NCBI GenBank assembly: GCA_050999155.1
Contig: JBPCPM010000177.1
Location: 1-44,875 of the forward strand
DNA: 44,875 bases
Source: JBPCPM01 sp050999155
Lineage (GTDB): Bacteria > Actinomycetota > Thermoleophilia > Solirubrobacterales > 70-9
Reading direction: 5' to 3'
The stretch's first letter is position 1, and the number at the start of each line of letters is the position of its first letter. A model generated the notes under the pieces. The model ran no database searches and was not told the DNA's origin. It worked only from the letters and a program-made list of their open reading frames with translations. This document shows positions 7,829-13,944 of this stretch, piece by piece. The translations under genes were made by a program, and so were the position numbers.

Positions 7829-9538
7829 CTACATGGCGGCGGGCTGGACGGGGCAGACGTCGACCAGCGGCTGGGTGGCCAGGACCATGCCGCCGGGGTG
7901 CTGGGAGAGGTGGCGGGGCAGCTGCCACGCCTCGCGGGCCAGCTCGATCAGCCACTTCCAGCGCCCCGAGGCGGCGCGCTCGGCGCCGATGGCCGAGGCG
8001 ACGTCGCGGGCGACCTGGGCGGGGTCGGCGTGGATCTCCACCGAGCGGGCGACCCGCTCGATCTCCCCGGCGGGCAGGCCCAGGGCCTTGCCGAGGTCGC
8101 GCACGGCGCCGCGGGAGCGGTAGCAGTTGACCGCGGCCACCAGGGCCGAGCGTTCGTGGCCGTAGCGCTCGTGGATGCGGGGGATCAGGACCTCGCGCAC
8201 GTCGCGCGGGAAGTCGAGGTCGATGTCGGGCAGGGCGGTGATCTCGTCGTTGAGAAAGCGGCCCAGGAACAGCTGGTTGCGGACCGGGTCCACGTGCGAG
8301 AGGCCGGTGAGGTAACAGACGACCGAGCTCACGCTCGAGCCCCGGCCGCGGCCCGGAGGCAGCAGCCGGCGGGCAGCCGAGGGACCCCGGACCTCCACAG
8401 CGACCTCGGCGGCCAGCTCCAGCAGATCGTGGTGCAGCAAAAAGAAGCCGGAGAGGCCGAGCTCGCGGATGAGCCGCAGCTCCTCGGCCAGGCGGTCCTC
8501 GGCCTCGGCCCGCTCGGGGGTGCCGTCGTAGCGGCCGGCGAACCGCTGGCGGCACAGCTCGGCCAGGTCGCGGTCGGCGTGCTCGTCCTCTGCGCCGGGG
8601 TAGCGGTAGCCGAGGTCGCTGGCCAGGTCAAACTCGAGCCGCTCGGCGATCCGCTCGGTCTCGGCCACGGCCTCGGGGTGGTCGGCGAACCGGGCGGCCG
8701 CGGCTGTGGGGTCTAGCAGCAGGTGGGCGTGGTTGCCGCGGCGTCGCGGCTCGGTCTGGTCCAGGCCGCCGCCCAGACGCACGGCGCTCAGCGCATCCTG
8801 CAGGCGGGCGCGGGCGGGGCTGTGGGCGTGGACGTTGCCCGTGGCCACCGTGGGGACGCCGAGCCGCTCGGCCAGCTGGGCCAGGGCGCGGTTGCGGGCG
8901 CGGTCGCGCCGCCACAGGGGGCGCTGGAGCTCGACGCGGAACCGCTCGGGCCCGAAGGCGCCCAGCAGCCGCCGGCCTCGAGCCTCGGCGATGGCTCCCT
9001 GCCCGGCCTCCAGCGGCCGGGCCAGCGCCCCGTCGCGGGCGCAGCCCGACAGGCAGATGAGCCCCTCGGCGTGGGCCTCGAGCTCGGCGAGGCTGACGGC
9101 GGGCGGCAGGGCGCTGCGCTGCGGCCCGTCGCGGGTGTGACGGTGGGCGATGGTCAGCAGCCGGCACAGGTTCCGCCACCCGACCGGCTCGGCCACCAGC
9201 ACCGTGACGTGGAAGCCGCCGGGCGGCGCGGAGGCCGGGTCGAGGTGGGGGGGATGCGTGGAGCCGCGGCCGTGCGACCACGAGCCGCGGCTCGCGGTTG
9301 TCTCGCGATCAGGGTCTGCGGTCGACGACCCGACCGTGATCTCGGCGCCGGCCAGCCCGCGCAAGCCGAGGCCACGGCAGGCGTGGACGTGCTCCATCGC
9401 CCCGCCGACGCCGTCGTGGTCGGTCAGCCCCAGCGCCGGGTAGCCCAGCTCGGCCGCCCGGACCGCCAGCTCCTCGGGCAGCGACGCGCCGTCGAGAAAC
9501 GAGTAGGCGGAGTGGCAGTGCAGCTCGACGTACGGCAT
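7829..9538 (-). CDS. DnaE2 N-terminal part (PHP domain and first half of the palm)
   Basis: 569 residues from ATG 9538 to the amber codon. It begins MPYVELHCHSAYSFLDGAS, the PHP start typical of DnaE2, and runs through the GSSVSSVVCYLTGL region and PDIDLDFPRD (two catalytic Asps) to HPGGMVLATQPL, stopping just before the conserved MEGR-type Glu. On its own it lacks the third catalytic Asp, fingers, beta-binding region and OB fold, so it should not polymerise alone. Start choice follows the SOS box at 9539-9552. Confidence 0.7.
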   Translation of the reverse strand: MPYVELHCHSAYSFLDGASLPEELAVRAAELGYPALGLTDHDGVGGAMEHVHACRGLGLRGLAGAEITVGSSTADPDRETTASRGSWSHGRGSTHPPHLDPASAPPGGFHVTVLVAEPVGWRNLCRLLTIAHRHTRDGPQRSALPPAVSLAELEAHAEGLICLSGCARDGALARPLEAGQGAIAEARGRRLLGAFGPERFRVELQRPLWRRDRARNRALAQLAERLGVPTVATGNVHAHSPARARLQDALSAVRLGGGLDQTEPRRRGNHAHLLLDPTAAAARFADHPEAVAETERIAERLEFDLASDLGYRYPGAEDEHADRDLAELCRQRFAGRYDGTPERAEAEDRLAEELRLIRELGLSGFFLLHHDLLELAAEVAVEVRGPSAARRLLPPGRGRGSSVSSVVCYLTGLSHVDPVRNQLFLGRFLNDEITALPDIDLDFPRDVREVLIPRIHERYGHERSALVAAVNCYRSRGAVRDLGKALGLPAGEIERVARSVEIHADPAQVARDVASAIGAERAASGRWKWLIELAREAWQLPRHLSQHPGGMVLATQPLVDVCPVQPAAM

Positions 9539-9552
9539 CGAACATATGTTCG
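9539..9552 (-). promoter_or_regulatory. SOS (LexA) box of dnaE2
   Basis: A perfect palindrome CGAACATATGTTCG matching CGAAC-N4-GTTCG. Its last base is immediately before the ATG at 9538. The identical 14 bases touch the imuB start codon at 32168-32181. LexA bound here would occlude both the -10 region and the start codon of a near-leaderless transcript. Confidence 0.9.
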
Positions 9553-9620
9553 CATATGGCGGCAGCGCAGCATCCGTGACACCCGGCGTCGCTGAAGTAC
9601 GCGAGACCGAACGCGATGTA

Positions 9621-9641
9621 ATGCAAAGTGCATGCTATGGT
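9621..9641 (+). promoter_or_regulatory. vapB promoter/operator candidate
   Basis: An inverted repeat ATGCA-AAG-TGCAT (9621-9633), overlapping a GCATGC palindrome, is followed by TATGGT (9636-9641), a TANNNT -10 nine bases before the vapB ATG. Antitoxins of the ribbon-helix-helix class usually bind palindromes overlapping their own promoter, so this is the likely autoregulatory site. Confidence 0.45.
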
Positions 9642-9650
9642 CCTTTCTGC

Positions 9651-9881
9651 ATGGCAAAGCACCTGCAGGTTCGCAACCTCCCCGACGAAACCCACCGACG
9701 CTTGCGGATTCGAGCCGCCGAGCAGGGAGTGACCCTGTCGGAACTCGTGCGAGCCGAGCTGACCGATGTCGCCGAGCGCCCGACCGTGCGTGAGGTCATC
9801 GAGCGGATCGAGTCCCTCGAGCCGGTGGATATCGATGAGGCAACTCCCGATGCCCTCCGGGCAGGCCGTGACGAGCGGTGA
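9651..9881 (+). CDS. vapB: VapB/FitA-like ribbon-helix-helix antitoxin
   Basis: 76 residues. The N-terminal half (KHLQVRNLPDETHRRLRIRAAEQGVTLSEL) is a classic ribbon-helix-helix DNA-binding unit: a beta strand (LQVRNLP) and two helices. The acidic C-terminal tail (about residues 45-76) would wrap the toxin. It should neutralise the PIN RNase encoded next and repress its own promoter. The ATG at 9651 gives the expected length and follows a palindrome and TATGGT hexamer. Its stop overlaps the vapC GTG by four bases (GTGA), giving translational coupling. The pair stands between the SOS-controlled dnaE2 and the polysaccharide locus. Confidence 0.85.
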   Translation: MAKHLQVRNLPDETHRRLRIRAAEQGVTLSELVRAELTDVAERPTVREVIERIESLEPVDIDEATPDALRAGRDER

Positions 9882-10279
9882 TCGTCGCGGACGCGTCGGT
9901 CCTGCTGGACCTCCTGCTCGATCGGCCGCCCGCCCAGCCCTTGAAGGAGCGGTTGGCCGGTGAGCGCCGGCTCCACGCACCCCATCTCGTCGACACCGAA
10001 GTGCTGCACGCCTTGCGGCGGTGGGTGCAACGCGGACACTTGACTCCGGGCCGAGTGGAGGCGGCGCTCACGAGCCTCGCCGACCTCCCCCTCGTCCGCT
10101 GGGACCACAGGCCGCTGAACCGCCGGGTCTGGCAGCTGCGCGAGACGCTCACGGCCTACGACGCCACGTACGTCGCCCTGACCGAGAGCCTGGATGCCAC
10201 CCTCGCCTCGACCGACAAGCGGCTGCGGCGAGCGGCTGCCCGGTTCATTCCGATCGCGGACGGCGAGGGGGATCGCTGA
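9878..10279 (+). CDS. vapC: VapC-type PIN-domain ribonuclease toxin
   Basis: 133 residues with the four acidic positions of PIN nucleases: Asp5 (MIVADAS), Glu41 (DTEVLHALRR), Asp95 (TAYDATYVAL) and Asp113 (STDKRLRR). These coordinate Mg2+ for RNA cleavage, usually of tRNA or rRNA in VapC toxins. Start is GTG at 9878, overlapping the antitoxin stop. All catalytic residues are intact, so the toxin is probably functional. The target RNA cannot be predicted. Confidence 0.88.
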   Translation: MIVADASVLLDLLLDRPPAQPLKERLAGERRLHAPHLVDTEVLHALRRWVQRGHLTPGRVEAALTSLADLPLVRWDHRPLNRRVWQLRETLTAYDATYVALTESLDATLASTDKRLRRAAARFIPIADGEGDR

Positions 10280-10303
10280 CCCCGTAGGTGGTTGGCCAGT
10301 CAG

Positions 10304-10318
10304 GCCCGTGTCACGGGC
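10304..10318. terminator. Palindrome after vapC, possible terminator
   Basis: GCCCGTG-T-CACGGGC, a perfect 7-base inverted repeat (5-bp stem with a 5-base loop if folded), lies 25 bases after the vapC stop and directly abuts the 18-bp repeat block. There is no T tract; it could also belong to the repeat element. Confidence 0.35.
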
Positions 10319-10457
10319 GTGCCTGACATGGAGCACCCCAAGCGTGCTGAACCGCAGGGACGTGCAGAGCTTCGGTGACGTGCCCGACATCCGGCATTTT
10401 GGGCGTGTCGAAACTCAGGGACGTGTCGAATCTCAGGGACGCCCGGGAGCTCTCGGA
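10318..10457. repeat. 18-bp tandem repeat in a 61-bp higher-order arrangement
   Basis: The convergent gap between vapC and the glycosyltransferase holds units starting CGTG and mostly ending in GGGA/GCA, in the order A-s-B-C, A-s-B-C. A: 10318-10335 and 10379-10396. s (7 bases): CCCCAAG 10336-10342 and TTTTGGG 10397-10403. B: 10343-10360 and 10404-10421. C: 10361-10378 and 10422-10439. The last B and C units (CGTGTCGAAACTCAGGGA and CGTGTCGAATCTCAGGGA) differ by one base. A further degenerate unit occupies 10440-10457. The period A to A is exactly 61 bases. No protein reading is conserved; function unknown. Confidence 0.75.
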
Positions 10458-10465
10458 CGCCGGCG

Positions 10466-11842
10466 TCAGCTGCGGCGGACCGTGCGGCGGACCACGCGCA
10501 CCACGCGGCGGCCCAGCTCACGTGGCCCCGAGCGTTCGACCACGTCTACGGCGACCGCGGGGTACTGCGTGGCGGTGGCTGCCCAGATCCGCCGGCGCGG
10601 GCGCGCGACCGGCGGTGGAGGATCCTCGCACCACGCGGCCAGGGGCTCGATCACCGTCGACCAGCGCAGCTCGTCGGCCAGCGTCCTCGCGGCATCCGAC
10701 GCGGCCCGGTAGGCGCCCGGCTCCAGGAGCTGCTCGCAGGCGGCAGCCATTGCGTGGTCGTCGCCGGCGGGCACGGTCACCCCGGCGTCGCGACCCGCCG
10801 CGAGCTCCGAGAGCACGTCGCCCTCGGTGGCCACCACCGGCAACCCGGCCCACAGCGAGTCGAGCACGCGGGTGCGGTAGGCGAAGCGGGTCTCGAGGTG
10901 GTCGTGGTGGGCGAAGACGCCGAGGTGGGCGGCGGCCAGCAGGCGGTCGCGCTGCTCGTAGGGGACCCAGCCCCGGTTGAAGTGCACCCCGGCGTCCAGC
11001 ACGCCCAGACGCCGGGCCTCGGCTTCGGCCTGCTCGGCCGTCGAGACGCCGTCGTCGGCCGCGACCGGACGGCCTGTGCCCAGGAAGACCAGGTGGACGC
11101 CGTCGTGGCGCTCACGGATCCGGGCCAGGGCGCGGATCGGAGTCACCGCGTCGAGCCAGCGCCAGATCCCGCCGCCCCACAGCAGCACCCGCGCGTCGTC
11201 GGGCACCCCAGGCCATGGGGAGGCGTCGGGTGCGGGCGCCGGATCCCGGTCGGGCACGCCGAAGGGGACGACCATCATCCGCGAGCGCAGGGTCGGATCG
11301 GCCCGGTAGGCGGCGGGATCGATGTAGCCCGCCAGGGCCATCCCGCCGAGCCACAGGTCCCGCTGGCGGGTGCTCGCGCACAGGACGAGGTCGGCGGCGG
11401 CGAGCTGGGCCCGGGCCTGGCGGGTGACCAGCCGGTGGGCGCGCTCGGCGGCCCGACCCGTGCGGTCGCCCAGCGCCTCCATGGCCTCGACCACGGTCGG
11501 GTTGTACATGTCGGCCACGTAGCGGGTGTCCGAGGCGGCGACGCGTCCGAGCATCTGGGCCGGGAGCTGTTGGGCGATCACGACGTCGTGGCGCTCGGCG
11601 GCGGCGAGCAAGGTCGCGTAGTCCTCGACCGAGGCGGGCAGCAGGTCGATCTCGGGGTGGGAGCGCTCCGTCGACGCGCCCGTGGGCTCGGCGACGGGAA
11701 CCTGGCTCGGCCCCGGCGCGGCAAGGGTGACCTGGCAGCGGCCGGCCAGGGCCCGGGCCAGCTCGAGGGAGCGGATCGCCGGGCCGGCCATCCGCTCGCC
11801 CACGGGCTCGGAGGAGATGACGAGGACCCGCGGGCGGCTCAC
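10466..11842 (-). CDS. Glycosyltransferase, GT-B fold (GT4-like)
   Basis: 458 residues. The N-terminal Rossmann domain begins RPRVLVISSEPVGERMAGPAIRS, typical of nucleotide-sugar GT-B enzymes. The C-terminal donor domain has a hydrophobic strand (DDARVLLWGGGIWRWLDAV), then VHLVFLGTG, the GVHFNRGWVPYEQR segment and the donor-site region (VLDSLWAGLPVVATEGD), whose Gly-Leu-Pro-Val-Val-Ala resembles the end of the GT4 EX7E motif. No membrane segment, so probably cytosolic and peripheral. The GTG at 11842 is chosen because it overlaps the stop of a 15-codon leader ORF (GTGA) and gives the normal N-terminus. It is divergent from the 11910 gene and probably transfers a sugar to the polysaccharide made by this locus. 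Confidence 0.8.
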   Translation of the reverse strand: MSRPRVLVISSEPVGERMAGPAIRSLELARALAGRCQVTLAAPGPSQVPVAEPTGASTERSHPEIDLLPASVEDYATLLAAAERHDVVIAQQLPAQMLGRVAASDTRYVADMYNPTVVEAMEALGDRTGRAAERAHRLVTRQARAQLAAADLVLCASTRQRDLWLGGMALAGYIDPAAYRADPTLRSRMMVVPFGVPDRDPAPAPDASPWPGVPDDARVLLWGGGIWRWLDAVTPIRALARIRERHDGVHLVFLGTGRPVAADDGVSTAEQAEAEARRLGVLDAGVHFNRGWVPYEQRDRLLAAAHLGVFAHHDHLETRFAYRTRVLDSLWAGLPVVATEGDVLSELAAGRDAGVTVPAGDDHAMAAACEQLLEPGAYRAASDAARTLADELRWSTVIEPLAAWCEDPPPPVARPRRRIWAATATQYPAVAVDVVERSGPRELGRRVVRVVRRTVRRS

Positions 11843-11886
11843 CGGGGTCGCTCGCGCTCGGCGGCGATGTCGTGGTGGGGCCGCAT
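11839..11886 (-). CDS. 15-codon leader ORF coupled to the glycosyltransferase gene
   Basis: ATG at 11886 encodes MRPHHDIAAERERPR and stops at TGA 11841-11839, which overlaps the GTG of the glycosyltransferase by four bases (GTGA). A minus-strand TAGGCT hexamer ends 11 bases before the ATG, so ribosomes could load on the short leader and be delivered to the gene, which has no Shine-Dalgarno of its own. Conservation cannot be judged from one genome. Confidence 0.4.
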   Translation of the reverse strand: MRPHHDIAAERERPR

Positions 11887-11893
11887 GGGGGCC

Positions 11894-11906
11894 GCGTAGC
11901 CTACGC
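11894..11906. promoter_or_regulatory. Palindrome carrying divergent -10 hexamers
   Basis: GCGTAG-C-CTACGC contains TAGCCT on plus (11897-11902) and TAGGCT on minus (11898-11903). The plus hexamer is 7 bases before ATG 11910 (leaderless pattern). The minus hexamer precedes the leader ORF of the glycosyltransferase. The two polymerases would compete for overlapping DNA. Confidence 0.5.
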
Positions 11907-11909
11907 GCC

Positions 11910-13481
11910 ATGCGGCCTGCGATCCGCGACGGACTCGTGTTCGCCGGTGCGATTGCCCTGGCCGGCTCGACCATGCTCGCCGGGATCAACCCCCACGACG
12001 AGGGGCTGATGCTCGAGGCGGCGCATCGGATCACGGCGGGCGACCTGCCGTGGCGGGACTTCTGGTGGAACTACGGGCCCGCCGAGCCGCTGCTGCTTGC
12101 CCTGCCGGCCAAGGTGCTCGGGCCCTCGCTGCTGTGGTGGCGGATCATCCACGTGCTGATCGCCGGCCTGACCACGCTCGCCGCCTTCCGGTTCGTGGGC
12201 CGCTACGCGGGGACCGGCTGGGCGCTGGCGGCGGCCGTGGCCGTGGCCGGCGCGCTGGCCTCGCCGCTGATCCCAAATCCCAACGCGCCGGCACTGGCCC
12301 TGTTGCTCGGGGCGTGTCTGGCCGTGGGCCGACGGCCGGTCGTGGCCGGAGCGATGGCGGGCCTGGCCTTCGCCTTCCGGCCGGATTTCGGGCTCGCGTC
12401 GATCGCCGGCATCGTCCTCGCGGCGGGGGTGGCGGCGCCCGAGCAGCCGACCGAGCCGGATCGTGCCCCCGGAAGGCCACCGGGCGGCGGTCCTGCGCTT
12501 ACGGCGCTCGGAGCGGCCTTCGCTGTCGCCGTCCTGGCCACCCTGCCCTTCGTCGTCGCGGCCGGACCGTCTGCCGTGTGGGACCAGACCGCCGGGTTTG
12601 CCTTCCACGACCAGGGCCTGCAGCGCCTGCCGTTTCCCCTGTCCTACACGGGCGGATTGGATCCCAACCCCTTGCTGGTCTTCTACGCCCCGCTGGTGCT
12701 CGTCGTGGGGTTCGTCCTGTGCGCCGGGGTCGTCGCCTGGACCTCCTGGGTCGCCCGCCGCGGCGGGCGGGGGGTCGGCGACCGGGTGGCGTTGCCTCCG
12801 ACCGTCCCGCTGATCGCCCTGGGTCCGCCCGTGGTGGCCGGCCTGGCCTACCTGCTGGCCCGCACCGACGAGTTTCACCTCGTGCTGCTCGCCGTCCCGC
12901 TGGCGGTCCTGCTGGCGGTGACCGGCTGGCGAGCGTGGTCGACCGGTCCCCGGGTCGGTGGCGTCGCCCTCGCCGTTGTCCTCGGCCTGATCGCCGTCCA
13001 CGGTCTCGATCGTCAGCGGGTCGCGTTGCTCTCCGGCCCCGACCGAGACCGGATCGACTTCGATGTGGCCGACGGGGTGCGGCCCCCCCCCCCGGAGACA
13101 CGCGCCCTCGAGAAGACGGTCAGGGCGATCCGCGACCGCGTGCCTGCGGGCCAGCCGATCTGGGTCGCCAACCCCCGCCACGACATCGTGCGGGTCGGCA
13201 ACCCGTTGGTCTTCGTGCTCGCCGATCGGCCCAACCCGACCGGCTACCACGTGATGCAGCCGGGAGTGGTCACGACGGCGCCGGTCCAGCGCGCGATCGT
13301 CGGTGACCTCCGGGCCGCGCGGCCGCGCGTGATCGTGCGCTGGGATTCGCCGCCGGCCGTCTCGCGTGAGCCCAACGGCTCGGCTGACTCCAACGGGGTG
13401 ACGATCCTCGACGACTACCTCCGGCAGGCCTACCGTCCGGTCGAGCGCCACGGCGACTACGAGCTGCTGGTTCCCCGCTGA
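11910..13481 (+). CDS. Polytopic membrane glycosyltransferase-like protein (GT-C type)
   Basis: 523 residues with about ten hydrophobic segments, and the loop NPHDEGLMLEAAHRITAGDLPWRDFWWNYGP after the first segment. An acidic loop-1 motif and the DFWWNYGP pattern are common to GT-C enzymes of the GT39/ArnT/PMT superfamily in actinobacteria, which use polyprenyl-phosphate sugars. A C-terminal soluble domain (about 390-523) with WVANPRHDIVRVGNP and GYHVMQPG probably faces outside. A C11 tract lies in the frame at 13083-13093, encoding Pro residues. The ATG at 11910 follows TAGCCT by 7 bases. It is followed by a TPR gene after a 15-base gap. Family call rests on topology and loop motif, not on a known substrate. 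Confidence 0.7.
   Translation: MRPAIRDGLVFAGAIALAGSTMLAGINPHDEGLMLEAAHRITAGDLPWRDFWWNYGPAEPLLLALPAKVLGPSLLWWRIIHVLIAGLTTLAAFRFVGRYAGTGWALAAAVAVAGALASPLIPNPNAPALALLLGACLAVGRRPVVAGAMAGLAFAFRPDFGLASIAGIVLAAGVAAPEQPTEPDRAPGRPPGGGPALTALGAAFAVAVLATLPFVVAAGPSAVWDQTAGFAFHDQGLQRLPFPLSYTGGLDPNPLLVFYAPLVLVVGFVLCAGVVAWTSWVARRGGRGVGDRVALPPTVPLIALGPPVVAGLAYLLARTDEFHLVLLAVPLAVLLAVTGWRAWSTGPRVGGVALAVVLGLIAVHGLDRQRVALLSGPDRDRIDFDVADGVRPPPPETRALEKTVRAIRDRVPAGQPIWVANPRHDIVRVGNPLVFVLADRPNPTGYHVMQPGVVTTAPVQRAIVGDLRAARPRVIVRWDSPPAVSREPNGSADSNGVTILDDYLRQAYRPVERHGDYELLVPR
13083..13093 (+). repeat. Homopolymer of 11 C within a coding region
   Basis: Eleven consecutive C bases encode Pro residues in the GT-C protein at about residue 392. 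Slippage by one base would shift the frame and remove the last 130 residues. The copy given here is in frame. Confidence 0.9.
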
Positions 13482-13496
13482 GTCATCATTGAGACC

Positions 13497-13919
13497 GTGC
13501 GCATCCTCGGCCGCTCCCCGATCGCGATCCTGCTCGGGCTCGTCGCCCTCGCCGGCGCCGTATGGCTGCTTGGCGGTCTCCACGACGCACGACGGATCGC
13601 CGACGCGCAGGAGCTGATCCAGAAGCCGGGAGGGCTTGACCCCGCCGCTGTCGCCGAAGCCGACCGGCTGCTCGTCGAGTCCAACCGCTGGGCGCTGGAT
13701 CCCTCGCCGCAGCGCCTGCGTGGCGCCCTGTTCGTCCTCGCCGGGCGCCCGGAGGAGGGCGTGGCGCTGATCGAGCGGGCGGTCGAACGCGAGCCGGAGA
13801 ACTCCGAGGCCTGGGCGTTGCTGGCCTCGGCCACCGCACGGTCGGACCCCCAGCGCTCGGCCCAGGCCCGCGAGCGGCTGGAGGCCCTGAACCCCGCGGC
13901 CGCCACCGCGCGTCGCTGA
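13497..13919 (+). CDS. Small membrane-anchored TPR protein
   Basis: 140 residues: an N-terminal hydrophobic anchor (SPIAILLGLVALAGAVWLLGG) and two helical repeats of tetratricopeptide type (GRPEEGVALIERAVEREPENSEAWALLASA and flanking). GTG start at 13497, 15 bases after the stop of the GT-C gene, with a degenerate -10 (CATCAT) at the usual distance of 7. Probably co-transcribed with the GT-C gene; a scaffold role is likely but the partner is unknown. The gene converges with the flippase gene ending at 13945. Confidence 0.7.
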   Translation: MRILGRSPIAILLGLVALAGAVWLLGGLHDARRIADAQELIQKPGGLDPAAVAEADRLLVESNRWALDPSPQRLRGALFVLAGRPEEGVALIERAVEREPENSEAWALLASATARSDPQRSAQARERLEALNPAAATARR

Positions 13920-13944
13920 TCGTCTTGCCGTCCGCCGCGAGTCG

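Larger units (their letters stand above)
6029..9538 (-). pseudogene. dnaE2: dnaE2 (error-prone DNA polymerase III alpha-type subunit), interrupted by an in-frame amber codon
   Basis: The full-length frame is 1,170 codons with one TAG, at codon 570 (7829-7831), and no other lesion. The sequence around it reads QPAAM-stop-GRQRVQWDKDSCADAG; DnaE-type polymerases conserve a Glu at the stop position (PARMEGR-type motif), so a single GAG-to-TAG change explains it. N-terminal half: PHP domain (ELHCHSAYSF) and palm with PDIDLDFPRD (catalytic Asps near 437 and 439). C-terminal half: LKIDLLGLGML (third catalytic Asp near 589), helix-hairpin-helix region, OB fold and the GHSWGRRGR tail. The break therefore falls inside the catalytic palm. 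A perfect SOS box touches the start codon. It may be a true nonsense mutation, a split protein using the GTG restart at 7816, or a sequencing error. Confidence 0.85.

Noticed and set aside
7829..7831. Pyrrolysine or selenocysteine recoding of the dnaE2 TAG
   Set aside because: DnaE2 needs Glu here, the codon is TAG (not TGA), no recoding element is visible, and a single-base nonsense change or error is simpler.
10318..10457. CRISPR array
   Set aside because: The units are 18 bases, contiguous or separated by only 7, without unique 30-40 base spacers, and no cas genes are present.
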